Shown here one piece after another: positions 52,737 through 61,949 of a DNA stretch of 64,000 bases; within the stretch, counting starts at the first letter, position 1; each line of letters opens with the position of its first letter. Below the pieces are notes generated by a model. The model was not told the DNA's origin. It searched no databases and saw only the letters and a program-made list of their open reading frames with translations. The position numbers and the translations under genes are program-made. Source of the DNA: Lachnospiraceae bacterium (GTDB lineage Bacteria; Bacillota; Clostridia; Lachnospirales; Lachnospiraceae); NCBI GenBank assembly GCA_900766925.1, contig CAAFXG010000266.1:12374-76373 (forward strand), given 5' to 3'.

Positions 52737-54056
52737 CTAATAGAACGAAATATCAGCATCACATAACTCACATATTTCAGACCAATCCTTACCTGACTCA
52801 TGGTCATATACTCCCACCACTGTAAATCCGGCTTTTTTGGCTGTCTTAACAGAATGAAGTGTATCCTCAAAGACAACACATTCATCAGTTGTAAGTCCAA
52901 GCATCTCACATGCCTTATGATATATCTCCGGCTGCTCCTTACCTGCACCTGCCATTGTACATGTTATTATACCCTCAATATAATCCATAACACCCGTACG
53001 TCTTAATGCACACTCACTGATATCATATTCATTTGCAGTTGCCACAACCATCTTTATACCGCGCTTTTTAAGTTGTTTCAAGTAATCTAAAGCCTTTGGC
53101 TTAAGAGAAAGCTTATCTCTATATTGCTCATCTATGAGCTGATAAATTTTATTTTCTACCTGTTTAGGTGTGAGTGAAATTTTATCACCATATCTCGCAC
53201 AGATATATTCACAGGCCGCCGGAAGGGTCAGGGTTGTAACTGTTCTGCTGTACTCATCATCCGGCTCAATATTGAACCCCTTCATAAAAAGATAATCGAG
53301 TTCCTTCCACATGGGCATACTGTCTAACAAGGTACCATCCATATCAAATATAATGCCCTTTTTTGAACTGATAACAGAATTCACCTCAATAAGCTTATCG
53401 TCATTTCCCTTATCAAGCATTTTCGAAACCTCTTCTGCAAGTCTGTGTGTTTCTGTTTCTATATCATCTGCTGCAAATATGGCAGAAACTACTGCAACGC
53501 CATCAACTCCACTACCCTTTAGCTTATGTATATTGTCCTTGGTAATTCCACCAATTGCAACAACCGGTATACTCACCGAATCACATATATTCTTTAAAAC
53601 CTCAAAGGATAATGGTTTTGCATCATTCTTCGTTGATGTTCCAAATACTGCACCAACACCGATATAATCCGCACCTGCACGCTCTGCTTCAAGTGCCTCT
53701 TCAACAGAATGTGCAGAAACACCTATTAATTTGCCATCTCCAAGCCTTGAACGAACCTCAGCGACAGTCATATCATCCTGACCTACATGTACACCGTCTG
53801 CATCACACAATGCCGCAATTTCCACGTCATCATTGATAACAAAGGGCACTCCGTAGCTGTCCGTGAGTCTCTTTATGCTTAAAGCTTCAGCTAAGAAATC
53901 CTCATGGGACATATTTTTTTCTCTAAGCTGGATAAACGTAGCTCCGCCCTTTAGTGCTCTTTCAACCTGGTCAAACAGACTCTCCCCGTTTTTAAGCCAG
54001 CTCCTGTCCGTCACTGCATATAGCTTCATTTTTTCGTTAATTGGTCTATTTATCAT
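52737..54056 (-). CDS. Thiamine-phosphate synthase fused to a HAD-family hydrolase
   Basis: 439 residues. The ThiE TIM barrel (about 1-215) has FIQLREKNMSHEDFLAEALS, DDVEIAALCDADGVHVGQDD and GVGAVFGTSTKNDA. After a short linker, a HAD phosphatase of the beta-phosphoglucomutase subgroup (about 230-439) shows GIIFDMDGTLLDSMPMWKEL, VVATANEYDIS and VVFEDTLHSVKTAKKAGF. ThiE joins HMP-PP and thiazole phosphate. The HAD part could dephosphorylate thiamine phosphate or another pathway product. The frame is continuous with no sign of a shift. It follows thiD by 20 bp. Confidence 0.92.
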   Translation of the reverse strand: MINRPINEKMKLYAVTDRSWLKNGESLFDQVERALKGGATFIQLREKNMSHEDFLAEALSIKRLTDSYGVPFVINDDVEIAALCDADGVHVGQDDMTVAEVRSRLGDGKLIGVSAHSVEEALEAERAGADYIGVGAVFGTSTKNDAKPLSFEVLKNICDSVSIPVVAIGGITKDNIHKLKGSGVDGVAVVSAIFAADDIETETHRLAEEVSKMLDKGNDDKLIEVNSVISSKKGIIFDMDGTLLDSMPMWKELDYLFMKGFNIEPDDEYSRTVTTLTLPAACEYICARYGDKISLTPKQVENKIYQLIDEQYRDKLSLKPKALDYLKQLKKRGIKMVVATANEYDISECALRRTGVMDYIEGIITCTMAGAGKEQPEIYHKACEMLGLTTDECVVFEDTLHSVKTAKKAGFTVVGVYDHESGKDWSEICELCDADISFY

Positions 54057-54076
54057 ACTAACTCACTCTTTGGAAA

Positions 54077-54877
54077 TTAATGCATTAATACATAGCCATG
54101 ATTAATAGGTCCGCTTTCATGGCCAAGATTAATACCATACTTTAATGCTCCTGAAATATATTTTTTAGCACCTTCCACACTCTCAACAATATTCATACCC
54201 TTTGCAAGATTGGCTGCAATTGCACTGGATAAGGTACAGCCCGTTCCGTGAGTATTGGGATTATCTATTCTCTCTCCCTTAAACCAGTACGAAACACCAC
54301 CGGCATATAACATGTCATTGGCATCATTAATGCTGTGCCCACCCTTGACGAGAACTGACACATTATATCTTTTTGATAGCAGGTCTCCGGCATTTTCCAT
54401 ATCTTCTTTAGTTTTTATACTCATTCCGCAAAGAAGCTCTGCCTCCGGAATATTAGGTGTAATAACGGTTGCCATAGGAAACAAACGCTCACACAATGCT
54501 TCCTTAGCATCCTCCTTAAGGAGTCTGCTCCCACTTGTAGAAACCATAACAGGGTCTAGAACAATATTATTTGCATTATATTTTTCAAGCTCATCTGCAA
54601 TCACGTTGATAATTGATGATGATGATACCATGCCTATTTTGACAGCATTGGGAAATATATCATCAAAAACCGCTTCTAACTGCAATCTGAGCAATTCAGG
54701 TGATACTTCCTCTATTGCACTAACCCCCATTGTATTCTGGGCAGTAATTGCAGTAATTGCAGTCATGGCATAGCATCCATTTGCCAATATGGTTTTTATA
54801 TCCGCCTGAATACCTGCACCGCCTGAGCTGTCACTTCCCGCAATTGAAAGTACCGGTGATATATCCATATAATTCAT
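54077..54877 (-). CDS. thiD: Hydroxymethylpyrimidine kinase/phosphomethylpyrimidine kinase
   Basis: 266 residues of the ribokinase fold. Substrate motif LSIAGSDSSGGAGIQADIKT is at residue 10, DPVMVSTSGSRLL in the middle, and the catalytic NTHGTGCTLSSAIAANLAKG at about 215. It makes HMP-PP for ThiE. The start at 54877 has AGAGGT seven bases upstream. I see no TPP riboswitch in the 12-bp gap to the transporter gene. Confidence 0.96.
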   Translation of the reverse strand: MNYMDISPVLSIAGSDSSGGAGIQADIKTILANGCYAMTAITAITAQNTMGVSAIEEVSPELLRLQLEAVFDDIFPNAVKIGMVSSSSIINVIADELEKYNANNIVLDPVMVSTSGSRLLKEDAKEALCERLFPMATVITPNIPEAELLCGMSIKTKEDMENAGDLLSKRYNVSVLVKGGHSINDANDMLYAGGVSYWFKGERIDNPNTHGTGCTLSSAIAANLAKGMNIVESVEGAKKYISGALKYGINLGHESGPINHGYVLMH

Positions 54878-54889
54878 ATTTTTTACCTC

Positions 54890-56290
54890 TTACAGCTTAA
54901 GTAAGCCTGACGACTGTAATAACAATATTATGAGAAGCACAGGGAGAATGAATTTAATCATAACTACATACAAGCCTTTTCTTCCAAACTTGTATTTACC
55001 CTGTGTAACCTCATCAATAATAATCTTAGGCTTTACAATCCAGCCAATCAGAATACTTGTTAGGATTGCAACCAATGGCATGAATATATAATTACTTATA
55101 TAATCCAGCAGATCAAGAATCTGAGCCGTTGAACCATTCGGAAGCTTTAACTCAAAATACAGCTTATTATATCCAAGACAAACTATGATGCCTGTAATAA
55201 GCGTATATATTACAACCAAAAGCGAACCCTTTTTACGTGTCAGATTAAATGCATCCATAATACTTGATACCATTGCTTCCATAACTGAAACCGATGAGGT
55301 AACAGCAGCAAAGGAAACAATAATAAAGAATACAGAACCAATAATCTTACCTATACCACCCATTGCAGCAAATACTTTAGGCAATGAAATAAAAATAAGT
55401 CCGGGACCTCCCTGCATGCCATCCGGTCCCATAAAGGTATAAACAGCAGGAACAATCATCATTCCGGCAAGCAAGGCTATGACGGTATCAAATATCTCAA
55501 TCTGATTAATAGATGACATAAGATTAGTTTCCTTTTTCGCATAAGAGCCATACGTAACCATGATTCCCATTGCAACACTTATAGAAAAGAAAAGCTGCCC
55601 CATTGCATCCATTACAATAATAAAGAACTTTCTTAATGTCATTCCCGTAAAATCAGGTACGAGATAAACCTTAAGCCCCTCTAAGCCGGTTCTTGTAATT
55701 CCGTCCACATCCGTATAATGAAGTGTAAGTGAAAAAACAGAAATTCCAATTACCATTATTACAAGAATAGGCATAAGAATCCTGCTATATTTTTCAATAC
55801 CCTTTTCAACACCACAAACAACAATAAATGCGGTTACCGCAAAGTAAATAAGCATCCAAACAATAGGTTCAACATCACTTGTAATATAGCCGGTAAAAAA
55901 GCCACTCTCAACCGCTTCCTCACCCTTGCCTGTAAGGAAAATTGATAAATATTTAAATACCCATCCGCCTATTGAACAGTAATATGGCAATATAATGGTT
56001 GGTACCAGACATGCAAGCACTCCTATTCCACCCCATTTAGGATGTATTGCCTTATATGCAGTAAGCGGGCTCTGCCTGGTTTTTCTACCGATTGCAATCT
56101 CAGTTGTAAGCAGTGTAAATCCAAATGTAACCGCCAATACAAGGTAGCATAATATGAACACTCCTCCGCCATCCTTAGCTGCCAGATATGGAAATCTCCA
56201 TATATTACCTAAACCTACTGCACTACCTGCAGCAGCCAAAATAAAACCTATCTGCCCTGAAAAGCTGCCTCTTTTTGAATTCTCAGACAT
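54890..56290 (-). CDS. Sodium-dependent transporter, NSS/SNF family
   Basis: 466 residues, about eleven or twelve membrane segments. The family TM1 signature is AAGSAVGLGNIWRFPYLAAK, with an IPAVYTF-like segment and unwound TM6 region later (FFIIVSFAAVTSSVSVMEAM). NSS proteins import amino acids or related compounds with Na+. The link to thiD downstream may be only operonic. The substrate cannot be read from the sequence. Confidence 0.92.
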   Translation of the reverse strand: MSENSKRGSFSGQIGFILAAAGSAVGLGNIWRFPYLAAKDGGGVFILCYLVLAVTFGFTLLTTEIAIGRKTRQSPLTAYKAIHPKWGGIGVLACLVPTIILPYYCSIGGWVFKYLSIFLTGKGEEAVESGFFTGYITSDVEPIVWMLIYFAVTAFIVVCGVEKGIEKYSRILMPILVIMVIGISVFSLTLHYTDVDGITRTGLEGLKVYLVPDFTGMTLRKFFIIVMDAMGQLFFSISVAMGIMVTYGSYAKKETNLMSSINQIEIFDTVIALLAGMMIVPAVYTFMGPDGMQGGPGLIFISLPKVFAAMGGIGKIIGSVFFIIVSFAAVTSSVSVMEAMVSSIMDAFNLTRKKGSLLVVIYTLITGIIVCLGYNKLYFELKLPNGSTAQILDLLDYISNYIFMPLVAILTSILIGWIVKPKIIIDEVTQGKYKFGRKGLYVVMIKFILPVLLIILLLQSSGLLKL

Positions 56291-56367
56291 TACATTCCTC
56301 CAAAACTATTTTATATAATTATATTTCTTTTATTTATGTATAATGCAAAATCAGATGATTATACAAA

Positions 56368-56399
56368 AGGCTGCTGCACTATCGCTAATACAACAGCCT
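56368..56399 (-). terminator. Terminator of the fab operon
   Basis: AGGCTGCTG (56368-56376) pairs with CAACAGCCT (56391-56399), with one wobble. It lies just upstream of the NSS gene and eight bases past fabZ. The T-run on the minus side is short (three), while six T follow on the plus side. Confidence 0.6.
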
Positions 56400-56406
56400 C
56401 TGTTTT

Positions 56407-56835
56407 TTATTTTCCAACCGCAAATGTAATTTCTGCAACCACCGCAACCTTGCCGTCAACTTTGGCAACAGCCTTACCGCAACCCACAGGTCCCTTACGC
56501 TCAGTAAGCTCACACTCAAGCTCAAGAAGATCTCCCGGAATTACCTGTTTCTTAAACCTTGCATTTTTAATTCCGCCAAAAAATGCAATTTTGCCCTTGT
56601 TTTCTTCCTCTGTTAGAAGTGCAATTGCCCCAACCTGTGCAAGTGCCTCCACTATTAGAACGCCGGGCATAACATGCTGTTGTGGAAAATGTCCACAAAA
56701 CTGCATCTCATTTACAGATACACACTTAATTCCCTTAGCGAACTTTCCAGGCTCATAGTCTGTAATTCTATCCACAAGTGCAAAGGGATATCTATGTGGC
56801 AATATCTCCTGAATCTGATTTGAATTTAATTCCAT
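56407..56835 (-). CDS. fabZ: 3-hydroxyacyl-[ACP] dehydratase FabZ
   Basis: 142 residues. A hot-dog fold with ILPHRYPFALVDRITDY and the catalytic His/Glu in CGHFPQQHVMPGVLIVEALA. It dehydrates 3-hydroxyacyl-ACP in fatty-acid elongation. It is the last gene of the operon; no fabA is seen, so how unsaturated chains are made cannot be judged here. Confidence 0.97.
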   Translation of the reverse strand: MELNSNQIQEILPHRYPFALVDRITDYEPGKFAKGIKCVSVNEMQFCGHFPQQHVMPGVLIVEALAQVGAIALLTEEENKGKIAFFGGIKNARFKKQVIPGDLLELECELTERKGPVGCGKAVAKVDGKVAVVAEITFAVGK

Positions 56836-56845
56836 AACCTATCTC

Positions 56846-58084
56846 CTATGCCTCATATTTCTTAAGAACAATACATGCATTATGTCCACCAAAACCAAGT
56901 GAGTTAGATGCTGCATATTCAACCTGTACATTTCTTCCCTCATTTGGAACGATGTCAAGATCACACTCTTCATCCGGAACCTTGTAATTAATTGTAGCAG
57001 GAATATATGCATCCTTAAGTGCCATAGCAGTAAAGATAGCTTCAACCGCACCTGTAGCACCGAGGAGATGTCCGGTCATTGACTTTGTAGAGCTTACCAT
57101 AAGCTTATATGCATGCTCACCAAAAGTCATCTTTATTGCAGCAGTCTCACCTGCATCATTAAGATGTGTCGATGTACCATGAGCATTAATATATCCAACA
57201 TCTGTCGGTTCAATTCCTGCATCCTTAACTGCCATTCTCATTGCAGCAGCTCCACCTGAACCATCAGGACATGGTGCAGTGATATGGTATGCATCACAGG
57301 TTGCACCATAACCCACAATTTCAGCAAGGATGTTAGCACCTCTTGCCTTTGCATGCTCATATTCCTCAAGAATAAGAACTCCGGCACCTTCACCCATAAC
57401 AAAGCCGCCTCTTTCCTTGTCAAAAGGAATTGAAGCTCTGTTAGGATCATTTGATGTATTAAGAGCCTGCATAGACGTAAATCCGCCAATACCCATATCA
57501 GTGATACAAGCCTCAGCACCACCGCAAAGCATAACCTCAGCATATCCATCTCTTACATAATGGAAAGCGTCACCGATTGCATTATTGCTGGATGCACAAG
57601 CAGTTACTACACATGTACACATACCCTTGAAGCCAAGACGAATGGCAATCTGTCCACCGGCCATATTAGGGATTGTGCTTGGAATATAGAAAGGAGAAAC
57701 CTTGTCGAAGCCTCTTCTCTCACCTGTCTTATAATTCTCCTCTGTTGTCTTAAGTCCGCCAATACCACTTGAGAAGATGATACCGCATCTTTCAGCATCC
57801 TCGTTAGCCATATCAAGACCACTCTGTTCGAACGCCTCCACTGCAGCAACCATAGCAAGCTGTGTATATCGGTCCATTCTTCTGGCATCCTTCTTGTCAA
57901 TTATTCCTTCATAGCTAAAATCTTTTACTTCACCGGCCACCTTAACCGCATGATCTGTTACGTCAATCTGTGTAATTGGTCCAATACCGCAAACACCCTT
58001 TTTTACATTAGCCCAGCTATCAGCTAAATTATTTCCAATAGGGTTTACTGTTCCCATTCCTGTAATAACTACTCTTCTACCCAT
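56846..58084 (-). CDS. fabF: 3-oxoacyl-[ACP] synthase II
   Basis: 412 residues. The condensing-enzyme triad is intact: Cys in VVTACASSNNAIGDAF, His in NAHGTSTHLNDAGET, and His in STKSMTGHLLGATGAVE. It elongates acyl-ACP with malonyl-ACP. It lies 10 bp before fabZ. Confidence 0.98.
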   Translation of the reverse strand: MGRRVVITGMGTVNPIGNNLADSWANVKKGVCGIGPITQIDVTDHAVKVAGEVKDFSYEGIIDKKDARRMDRYTQLAMVAAVEAFEQSGLDMANEDAERCGIIFSSGIGGLKTTEENYKTGERRGFDKVSPFYIPSTIPNMAGGQIAIRLGFKGMCTCVVTACASSNNAIGDAFHYVRDGYAEVMLCGGAEACITDMGIGGFTSMQALNTSNDPNRASIPFDKERGGFVMGEGAGVLILEEYEHAKARGANILAEIVGYGATCDAYHITAPCPDGSGGAAAMRMAVKDAGIEPTDVGYINAHGTSTHLNDAGETAAIKMTFGEHAYKLMVSSTKSMTGHLLGATGAVEAIFTAMALKDAYIPATINYKVPDEECDLDIVPNEGRNVQVEYAASNSLGFGGHNACIVLKKYEA

Positions 58085-58116
58085 GTCTGTTACTCCTATC
58101 TATTTTTTTATTGGGC

Positions 58117-58860
58117 CTACATGCAAAGGCCACCGTCGACGCAGATTACCTGTCCGGTAATATATCTTGCATTATCTGAGGCAAGGAAGGTAACCAGATT
58201 TGCCACATCCTCCACATTGCCAAGTGACTTAAGAGGAATTGAATCACTCATTTGCTTAACAACCTCTTCAGGAAGCTTTGCTGTCATATCCGTTTCAATA
58301 AATCCCGGTGCTACTGCATTTACGGTAATTCCTCTCGCACCAAGCTCCTTGGCAACTGACTTCGTCATTCCAATAAGTCCTGCCTTGCTTGCCGCATAGT
58401 TAGCCTGTCCGGCATTTCCCATAACACCTACAACAGAGCTTATATTTATAATCTTACCGGAACGCTGTTTTAACATTATCTTGGATACATTCTGCATACA
58501 AAGGAATGCACCCTTAAGATTTGTATCTATTACAGCATCAAAATCAGCCTCATTCATCTTAAGAATAAGATTATCCTTAGTAATACCTGCATTGTTTACA
58601 AGTATATCAATACTGCCATATGCGCTCTTAACCTCTGCCATCATGGCAGCTACTTCTTCATTGTTAGCAACATCAGCTTTAATTGCAGATGCTTTTACTC
58701 CGAGTTCTTCGCACTTCTTAACAGTTTCCATTGCACCATCTGCACTATGTGCATAGCATGTAACAACATTAGCACCTTCTTTGGCAAGGGCAATACAGAT
58801 AGCTCGTCCGATACCTCTGGCACCACCTGTTACAAGTGCGGTTTTTCCTTCTAAACTCAT
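58117..58860 (-). CDS. fabG: 3-oxoacyl-[ACP] reductase
   Basis: 247 residues, a short-chain dehydrogenase. The cofactor motif VTGGARGIGRAICIALAKEG, NNAG and the catalytic Ser/Tyr/Lys (ISSVVGVMGNAGQANYAASK) are present. The C-terminal NARYITGQVICVDGGLCM is typical of FabG. It uses NADPH to reduce 3-oxoacyl-ACP. Confidence 0.98.
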   Translation of the reverse strand: MSLEGKTALVTGGARGIGRAICIALAKEGANVVTCYAHSADGAMETVKKCEELGVKASAIKADVANNEEVAAMMAEVKSAYGSIDILVNNAGITKDNLILKMNEADFDAVIDTNLKGAFLCMQNVSKIMLKQRSGKIINISSVVGVMGNAGQANYAASKAGLIGMTKSVAKELGARGITVNAVAPGFIETDMTAKLPEEVVKQMSDSIPLKSLGNVEDVANLVTFLASDNARYITGQVICVDGGLCM

Positions 58861-58926
58861 ACTGAATATTTCTCCTTATTAATTAAATTAACACACAGTT
58901 ATAACCAAATATAAAAATCAGAGCTT

Positions 58927-59871
58927 TTATTTTCCAAGAACTTCAAGCAATGAATTAAGACTTTCAACATCCTCCACAGCATATGTTGTGTAGCTTCTGT
59001 CAATCTTCTTAACGAAGCTTGATAACGTCTTCCCCGGTCCTATTTCAATAAATGTGTCAACGCCCTGCTCTACCATATATCTGATAGAATCCTCAAAGTA
59101 TACACTACTCTGAACCTGCTTTTCTAACATTTCCGGAATAGTAACTCCTGCTTCCAGCTCTTTACCTGTAGCATTAAATAGTACAGGGAATGACATTTCT
59201 CCAAAATGTTCACCCTTGAATCTCTCTGCAAGCTTATCTCCTGCCGGCTTCATAAGTGATGTATGGAACGGACCGCTTACCTTAACCGGCACAACTCTCT
59301 TAGCACCCTTCTCCATCATAAGCTCTCCTGCTCTTGCAATAACAGGCGAATCACCTGAAACTGTAACCTGAACAGGTGTGTTATAATTTGCTACCTCAGC
59401 AATATGATATGGAGAATCCTTAAACTCCTCTTCAGCCTGCTTACAGCATTCTTTGATTATCTCTCTGTCAAGACTCATTACCGCTATCATTCCTGTATCC
59501 CTGCCTGTAACAGCCTCTTCCATAGACTTTCCTCTGAAGGCAACCAGATCGATTACCTGATTATCCTCAAATACACCCGCTGCATATAATGCAGAATATT
59601 CTCCTAGTGAAAGACCTGCAGCTATCTCCGGCTTAATACCCTTATTAGCAAGAACCTTTGTCATAGCTACTGCAAATGCAACCATACAAGGCTGTGTGTA
59701 TCTAGTCTGATTAAGCATCTCTTCAGGACCTTCGAAACAACACTGCTTTACATCAAAATCAAGCTTCAGACTATCAAAGGTCTCCTTAAACTCAGGATAT
59801 ACCTCATACAAATCCTTACCCATACCTACATGCTGGGCACCCTGTCCGGCATATAAAAAACCTATCTTCAT
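58927..59871 (-). CDS. fabD: Malonyl-CoA:ACP transacylase
   Basis: 314 residues. The nucleophile Ser is in AAGLSLGEYSALYAAG (GLSLGE rather than the more common GHSLGE), and VSGPFHTSLMKPAGD carries the catalytic His. It moves malonyl from CoA to ACP. The 89-bp gap after fabK holds a hairpin and no acpP. Confidence 0.97.
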   Translation of the reverse strand: MKIGFLYAGQGAQHVGMGKDLYEVYPEFKETFDSLKLDFDVKQCCFEGPEEMLNQTRYTQPCMVAFAVAMTKVLANKGIKPEIAAGLSLGEYSALYAAGVFEDNQVIDLVAFRGKSMEEAVTGRDTGMIAVMSLDREIIKECCKQAEEEFKDSPYHIAEVANYNTPVQVTVSGDSPVIARAGELMMEKGAKRVVPVKVSGPFHTSLMKPAGDKLAERFKGEHFGEMSFPVLFNATGKELEAGVTIPEMLEKQVQSSVYFEDSIRYMVEQGVDTFIEIGPGKTLSSFVKKIDRSYTTYAVEDVESLNSLLEVLGK

Positions 59872-59892
59872 AACTACCTCCTTATGTCAAAA

Positions 59893-59914
59893 CCCCTTAA
59901 CCTTAATCAAGGGG
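59893..59914 (-). promoter_or_regulatory. Hairpin in the fabK-fabD gap
   Basis: CCCCTT (59893-59898) and AAGGGG (59909-59914) form a 6-bp GC-rich stem followed by four T on the minus strand, just before the fabD ribosome-binding site AAGGAGG. It may be a weak attenuator or a processing site that separates fabK from fabD. Confidence 0.45.
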
Positions 59915-59960
59915 CAATTTATCGAAATGCACCCTATGCAAACCAGACTCATAGAAATTT

Positions 59961-60896
59961 CTATAAAGACTCAACCGCAATTCTTGCAAGCTCCTGCTTA
60001 GCCTCTGTATACATCTGTTCTAATATCTCTGCAACAGGCTTTATCTCTTTTACAAGTCCTGAAATCTGACCTGCCATAAGTGAACCGTTTTTGGTATCAC
60101 CCTCAAGTACAGCCTTACGAAGTGAGCCAAGTGTAAGCTGTTCAAGCTCATCCCTTGATACATTCTGATACTCAAGCTTAATATATTCTCTTGCCATTGC
60201 ATTTTTGATGACACGAACCGGAGCACCACCTGTACGTCCTGTTACACATGTATTATTATCCTTTGCTTTTACAACTGCTTCCTTATAATTCTGATGAATA
60301 GGACACTCATTACTTGCCAGAAGTACTGTGCCTATCTGTACACCTATTGCACCAAGAGCAAGAGCTGCAACCATTCCTCTTCCGTCCGCAATACCTCCGG
60401 CTGCAATTACCGGAATTGAAACAGCATCCACAACCATAGGAACAAGTGTCATTGTTGTCATCTCGCCAACATGTCCGCCACTTTCACCACCTTCGGCGAT
60501 TACGGCATCAACACCCATTCTTTCCATACGCTTTGCAAGTGCAACAGAAGCAACAACAGGAATTACCTTACTGCCTACTGCTTTCCAATCATTTACATAC
60601 TTTTCAGGGCTACCGGCACCTGTTGTTATAACAGCCACCTTCTCCTCAACAAGCATCTTAGCAATATTATCAACATCCGGATTCATAAGCATCAGATTCA
60701 CACCAAACGGCTTATCAGTCAGTTCTCTGCACTTTTTGATTTCCTCTCTGATTCTTTCTGCATCAAATCCCCCTGACGCAATAAGACCAAGTCCTCCGGC
60801 ATTTGAAACAGCCGCTGCAAACTCACCAAGGGCTATATTTGCCATACCACCCTGAATAATAGGGTACTTTATTCCTAAAAATTCATTCAATCTCAT
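59961..60896 (-). CDS. fabK: Enoyl-[ACP] reductase FabK (FMN-dependent)
   Basis: 311 residues, nitronate-monooxygenase/FabK fold. Typical strands are KYPIIQGGMANIALGEFAAA, SNAGGLGLIASGG and VIAEGGESGGHVGEMTTMTL; a C-terminal MAGQISGLVKEIKP follows. It performs the last reduction of each elongation cycle and is resistant to triclosan, unlike FabI. Its place inside the operon makes FabK, not a general nitronate monooxygenase, the likely identity. Confidence 0.95.
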   Translation of the reverse strand: MRLNEFLGIKYPIIQGGMANIALGEFAAAVSNAGGLGLIASGGFDAERIREEIKKCRELTDKPFGVNLMLMNPDVDNIAKMLVEEKVAVITTGAGSPEKYVNDWKAVGSKVIPVVASVALAKRMERMGVDAVIAEGGESGGHVGEMTTMTLVPMVVDAVSIPVIAAGGIADGRGMVAALALGAIGVQIGTVLLASNECPIHQNYKEAVVKAKDNNTCVTGRTGGAPVRVIKNAMAREYIKLEYQNVSRDELEQLTLGSLRKAVLEGDTKNGSLMAGQISGLVKEIKPVAEILEQMYTEAKQELARIAVESL

Positions 60897-60911
60897 TCTA
60901 TGTACGCTCCT

Positions 60912-61859
60912 TTATAATTCAAAATAAGCTCCACCCCAGGTAAGTCCTCCGCCGAATCCGACACAAATAATTTTCATACCCGGTTTAAGAAGTCCCTTTT
61001 GATTCATTTCACTAAGAGCAATTGGAATACTTGCAGAAGAAGTATTTCCATACTCATCCATATCAACATAAAACTTATCCATACTCTGTCTGCACTTTTT
61101 GGCAACCATTTCAACAATACGCTTATTTGCCTGATGACAAACAAACATATCTATGTCATCCATTTCAACTCCGGCCTGTTCAATCAATTCAAAAATAGTC
61201 TTTGGAACTGTTGAAACCGCAAACTTGAATACATCGCTGCCCTTCATATTAACAAATCTCTGTCCGTCATGGTTTGGGCACTCAAGAACATCATCATCAC
61301 CACATGTACCAAGTACACTGAAATAACGATTTTCATCTGACAGCTCAATTACCGCAGCACCTGCACCATCGCCAAACAAAATACATGTACCTCTGTCCGT
61401 CATATCAAGGATCTTAGAGAGCATCTCGCTGCCAACAACAATCGCATAACGCTTGTTACTCTGCATCAATAAGCCACGGGCAATCTGAACACCATACATA
61501 AAGCCCGAACACGCAGCATTGACATCAAAGCATGCTGACTCCTCCGGAATACCAATTCTCTTTTGAACCATACATGCCATTGAAGGTGTCATGTGATCCG
61601 GTCTGATTGTCGCAACAACCACAACACCGATATCCTTCTTGTCAATACCGGCATTTTCAATAGCCATTTCGACTGCTGCGACTGCCATATCCTCATTTTT
61701 CTCACCCTCAGCCGCAAAATGTCTTCTTCTTATACCTGTTCTTGAAGAAATCCATTCATCATTTGTATCTACAATTTTACTTAAATCATCATTCGTAACC
61801 ACATGGGCCGGTGCATAATGGCCGTATCCCACTATGCGAAGTCCATCCTTTACCTGCAT
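60912..61859 (-). CDS. fabH: 3-oxoacyl-[ACP] synthase III
   Basis: 315 residues from the ATG at 61859, behind GGAGG at five bases; the frame continues four codons further. Catalytic Cys in FDVNAACSGFMYGVQ, His in VCHQANKRIVE and Asn in DEYGNTSSASIPIA are intact. It begins fatty-acid synthesis from acetyl-CoA or branched starters and malonyl-ACP. Confidence 0.97.
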   Translation of the reverse strand: MQVKDGLRIVGYGHYAPAHVVTNDDLSKIVDTNDEWISSRTGIRRRHFAAEGEKNEDMAVAAVEMAIENAGIDKKDIGVVVVATIRPDHMTPSMACMVQKRIGIPEESACFDVNAACSGFMYGVQIARGLLMQSNKRYAIVVGSEMLSKILDMTDRGTCILFGDGAGAAVIELSDENRYFSVLGTCGDDDVLECPNHDGQRFVNMKGSDVFKFAVSTVPKTIFELIEQAGVEMDDIDMFVCHQANKRIVEMVAKKCRQSMDKFYVDMDEYGNTSSASIPIALSEMNQKGLLKPGMKIICVGFGGGLTWGGAYFEL

Positions 61860-61949
61860 ACATACCTCCATTCTGCTGATAAAATACAGCAGGAACTCTC
61901 CTCATATAAATTGTATAAATCTCTATTATAATTTCAAATATATAAGAAA

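Noticed and set aside
54255..54773. 172-codon plus-strand frame opposite thiD
   Set aside because: Shadow of thiD; composition and lack of a ribosome-binding site argue against coding.
54878..54889. TPP riboswitch for thiD-thiE
   Set aside because: Only 12 bp separate thiD from the transporter gene, and no CTGAGA/ACCTGATC-like core is seen upstream of the transporter.
59872..59960. Possible acpP between fabK and fabD
   Set aside because: Only 89 bp are free and no DSL (phosphopantetheine) motif occurs in any frame.
60328..60855. 175-codon plus-strand frame opposite fabK
   Set aside because: Shadow of fabK, rich in Ser, Ala, Thr and Pro with no recognisable motif.
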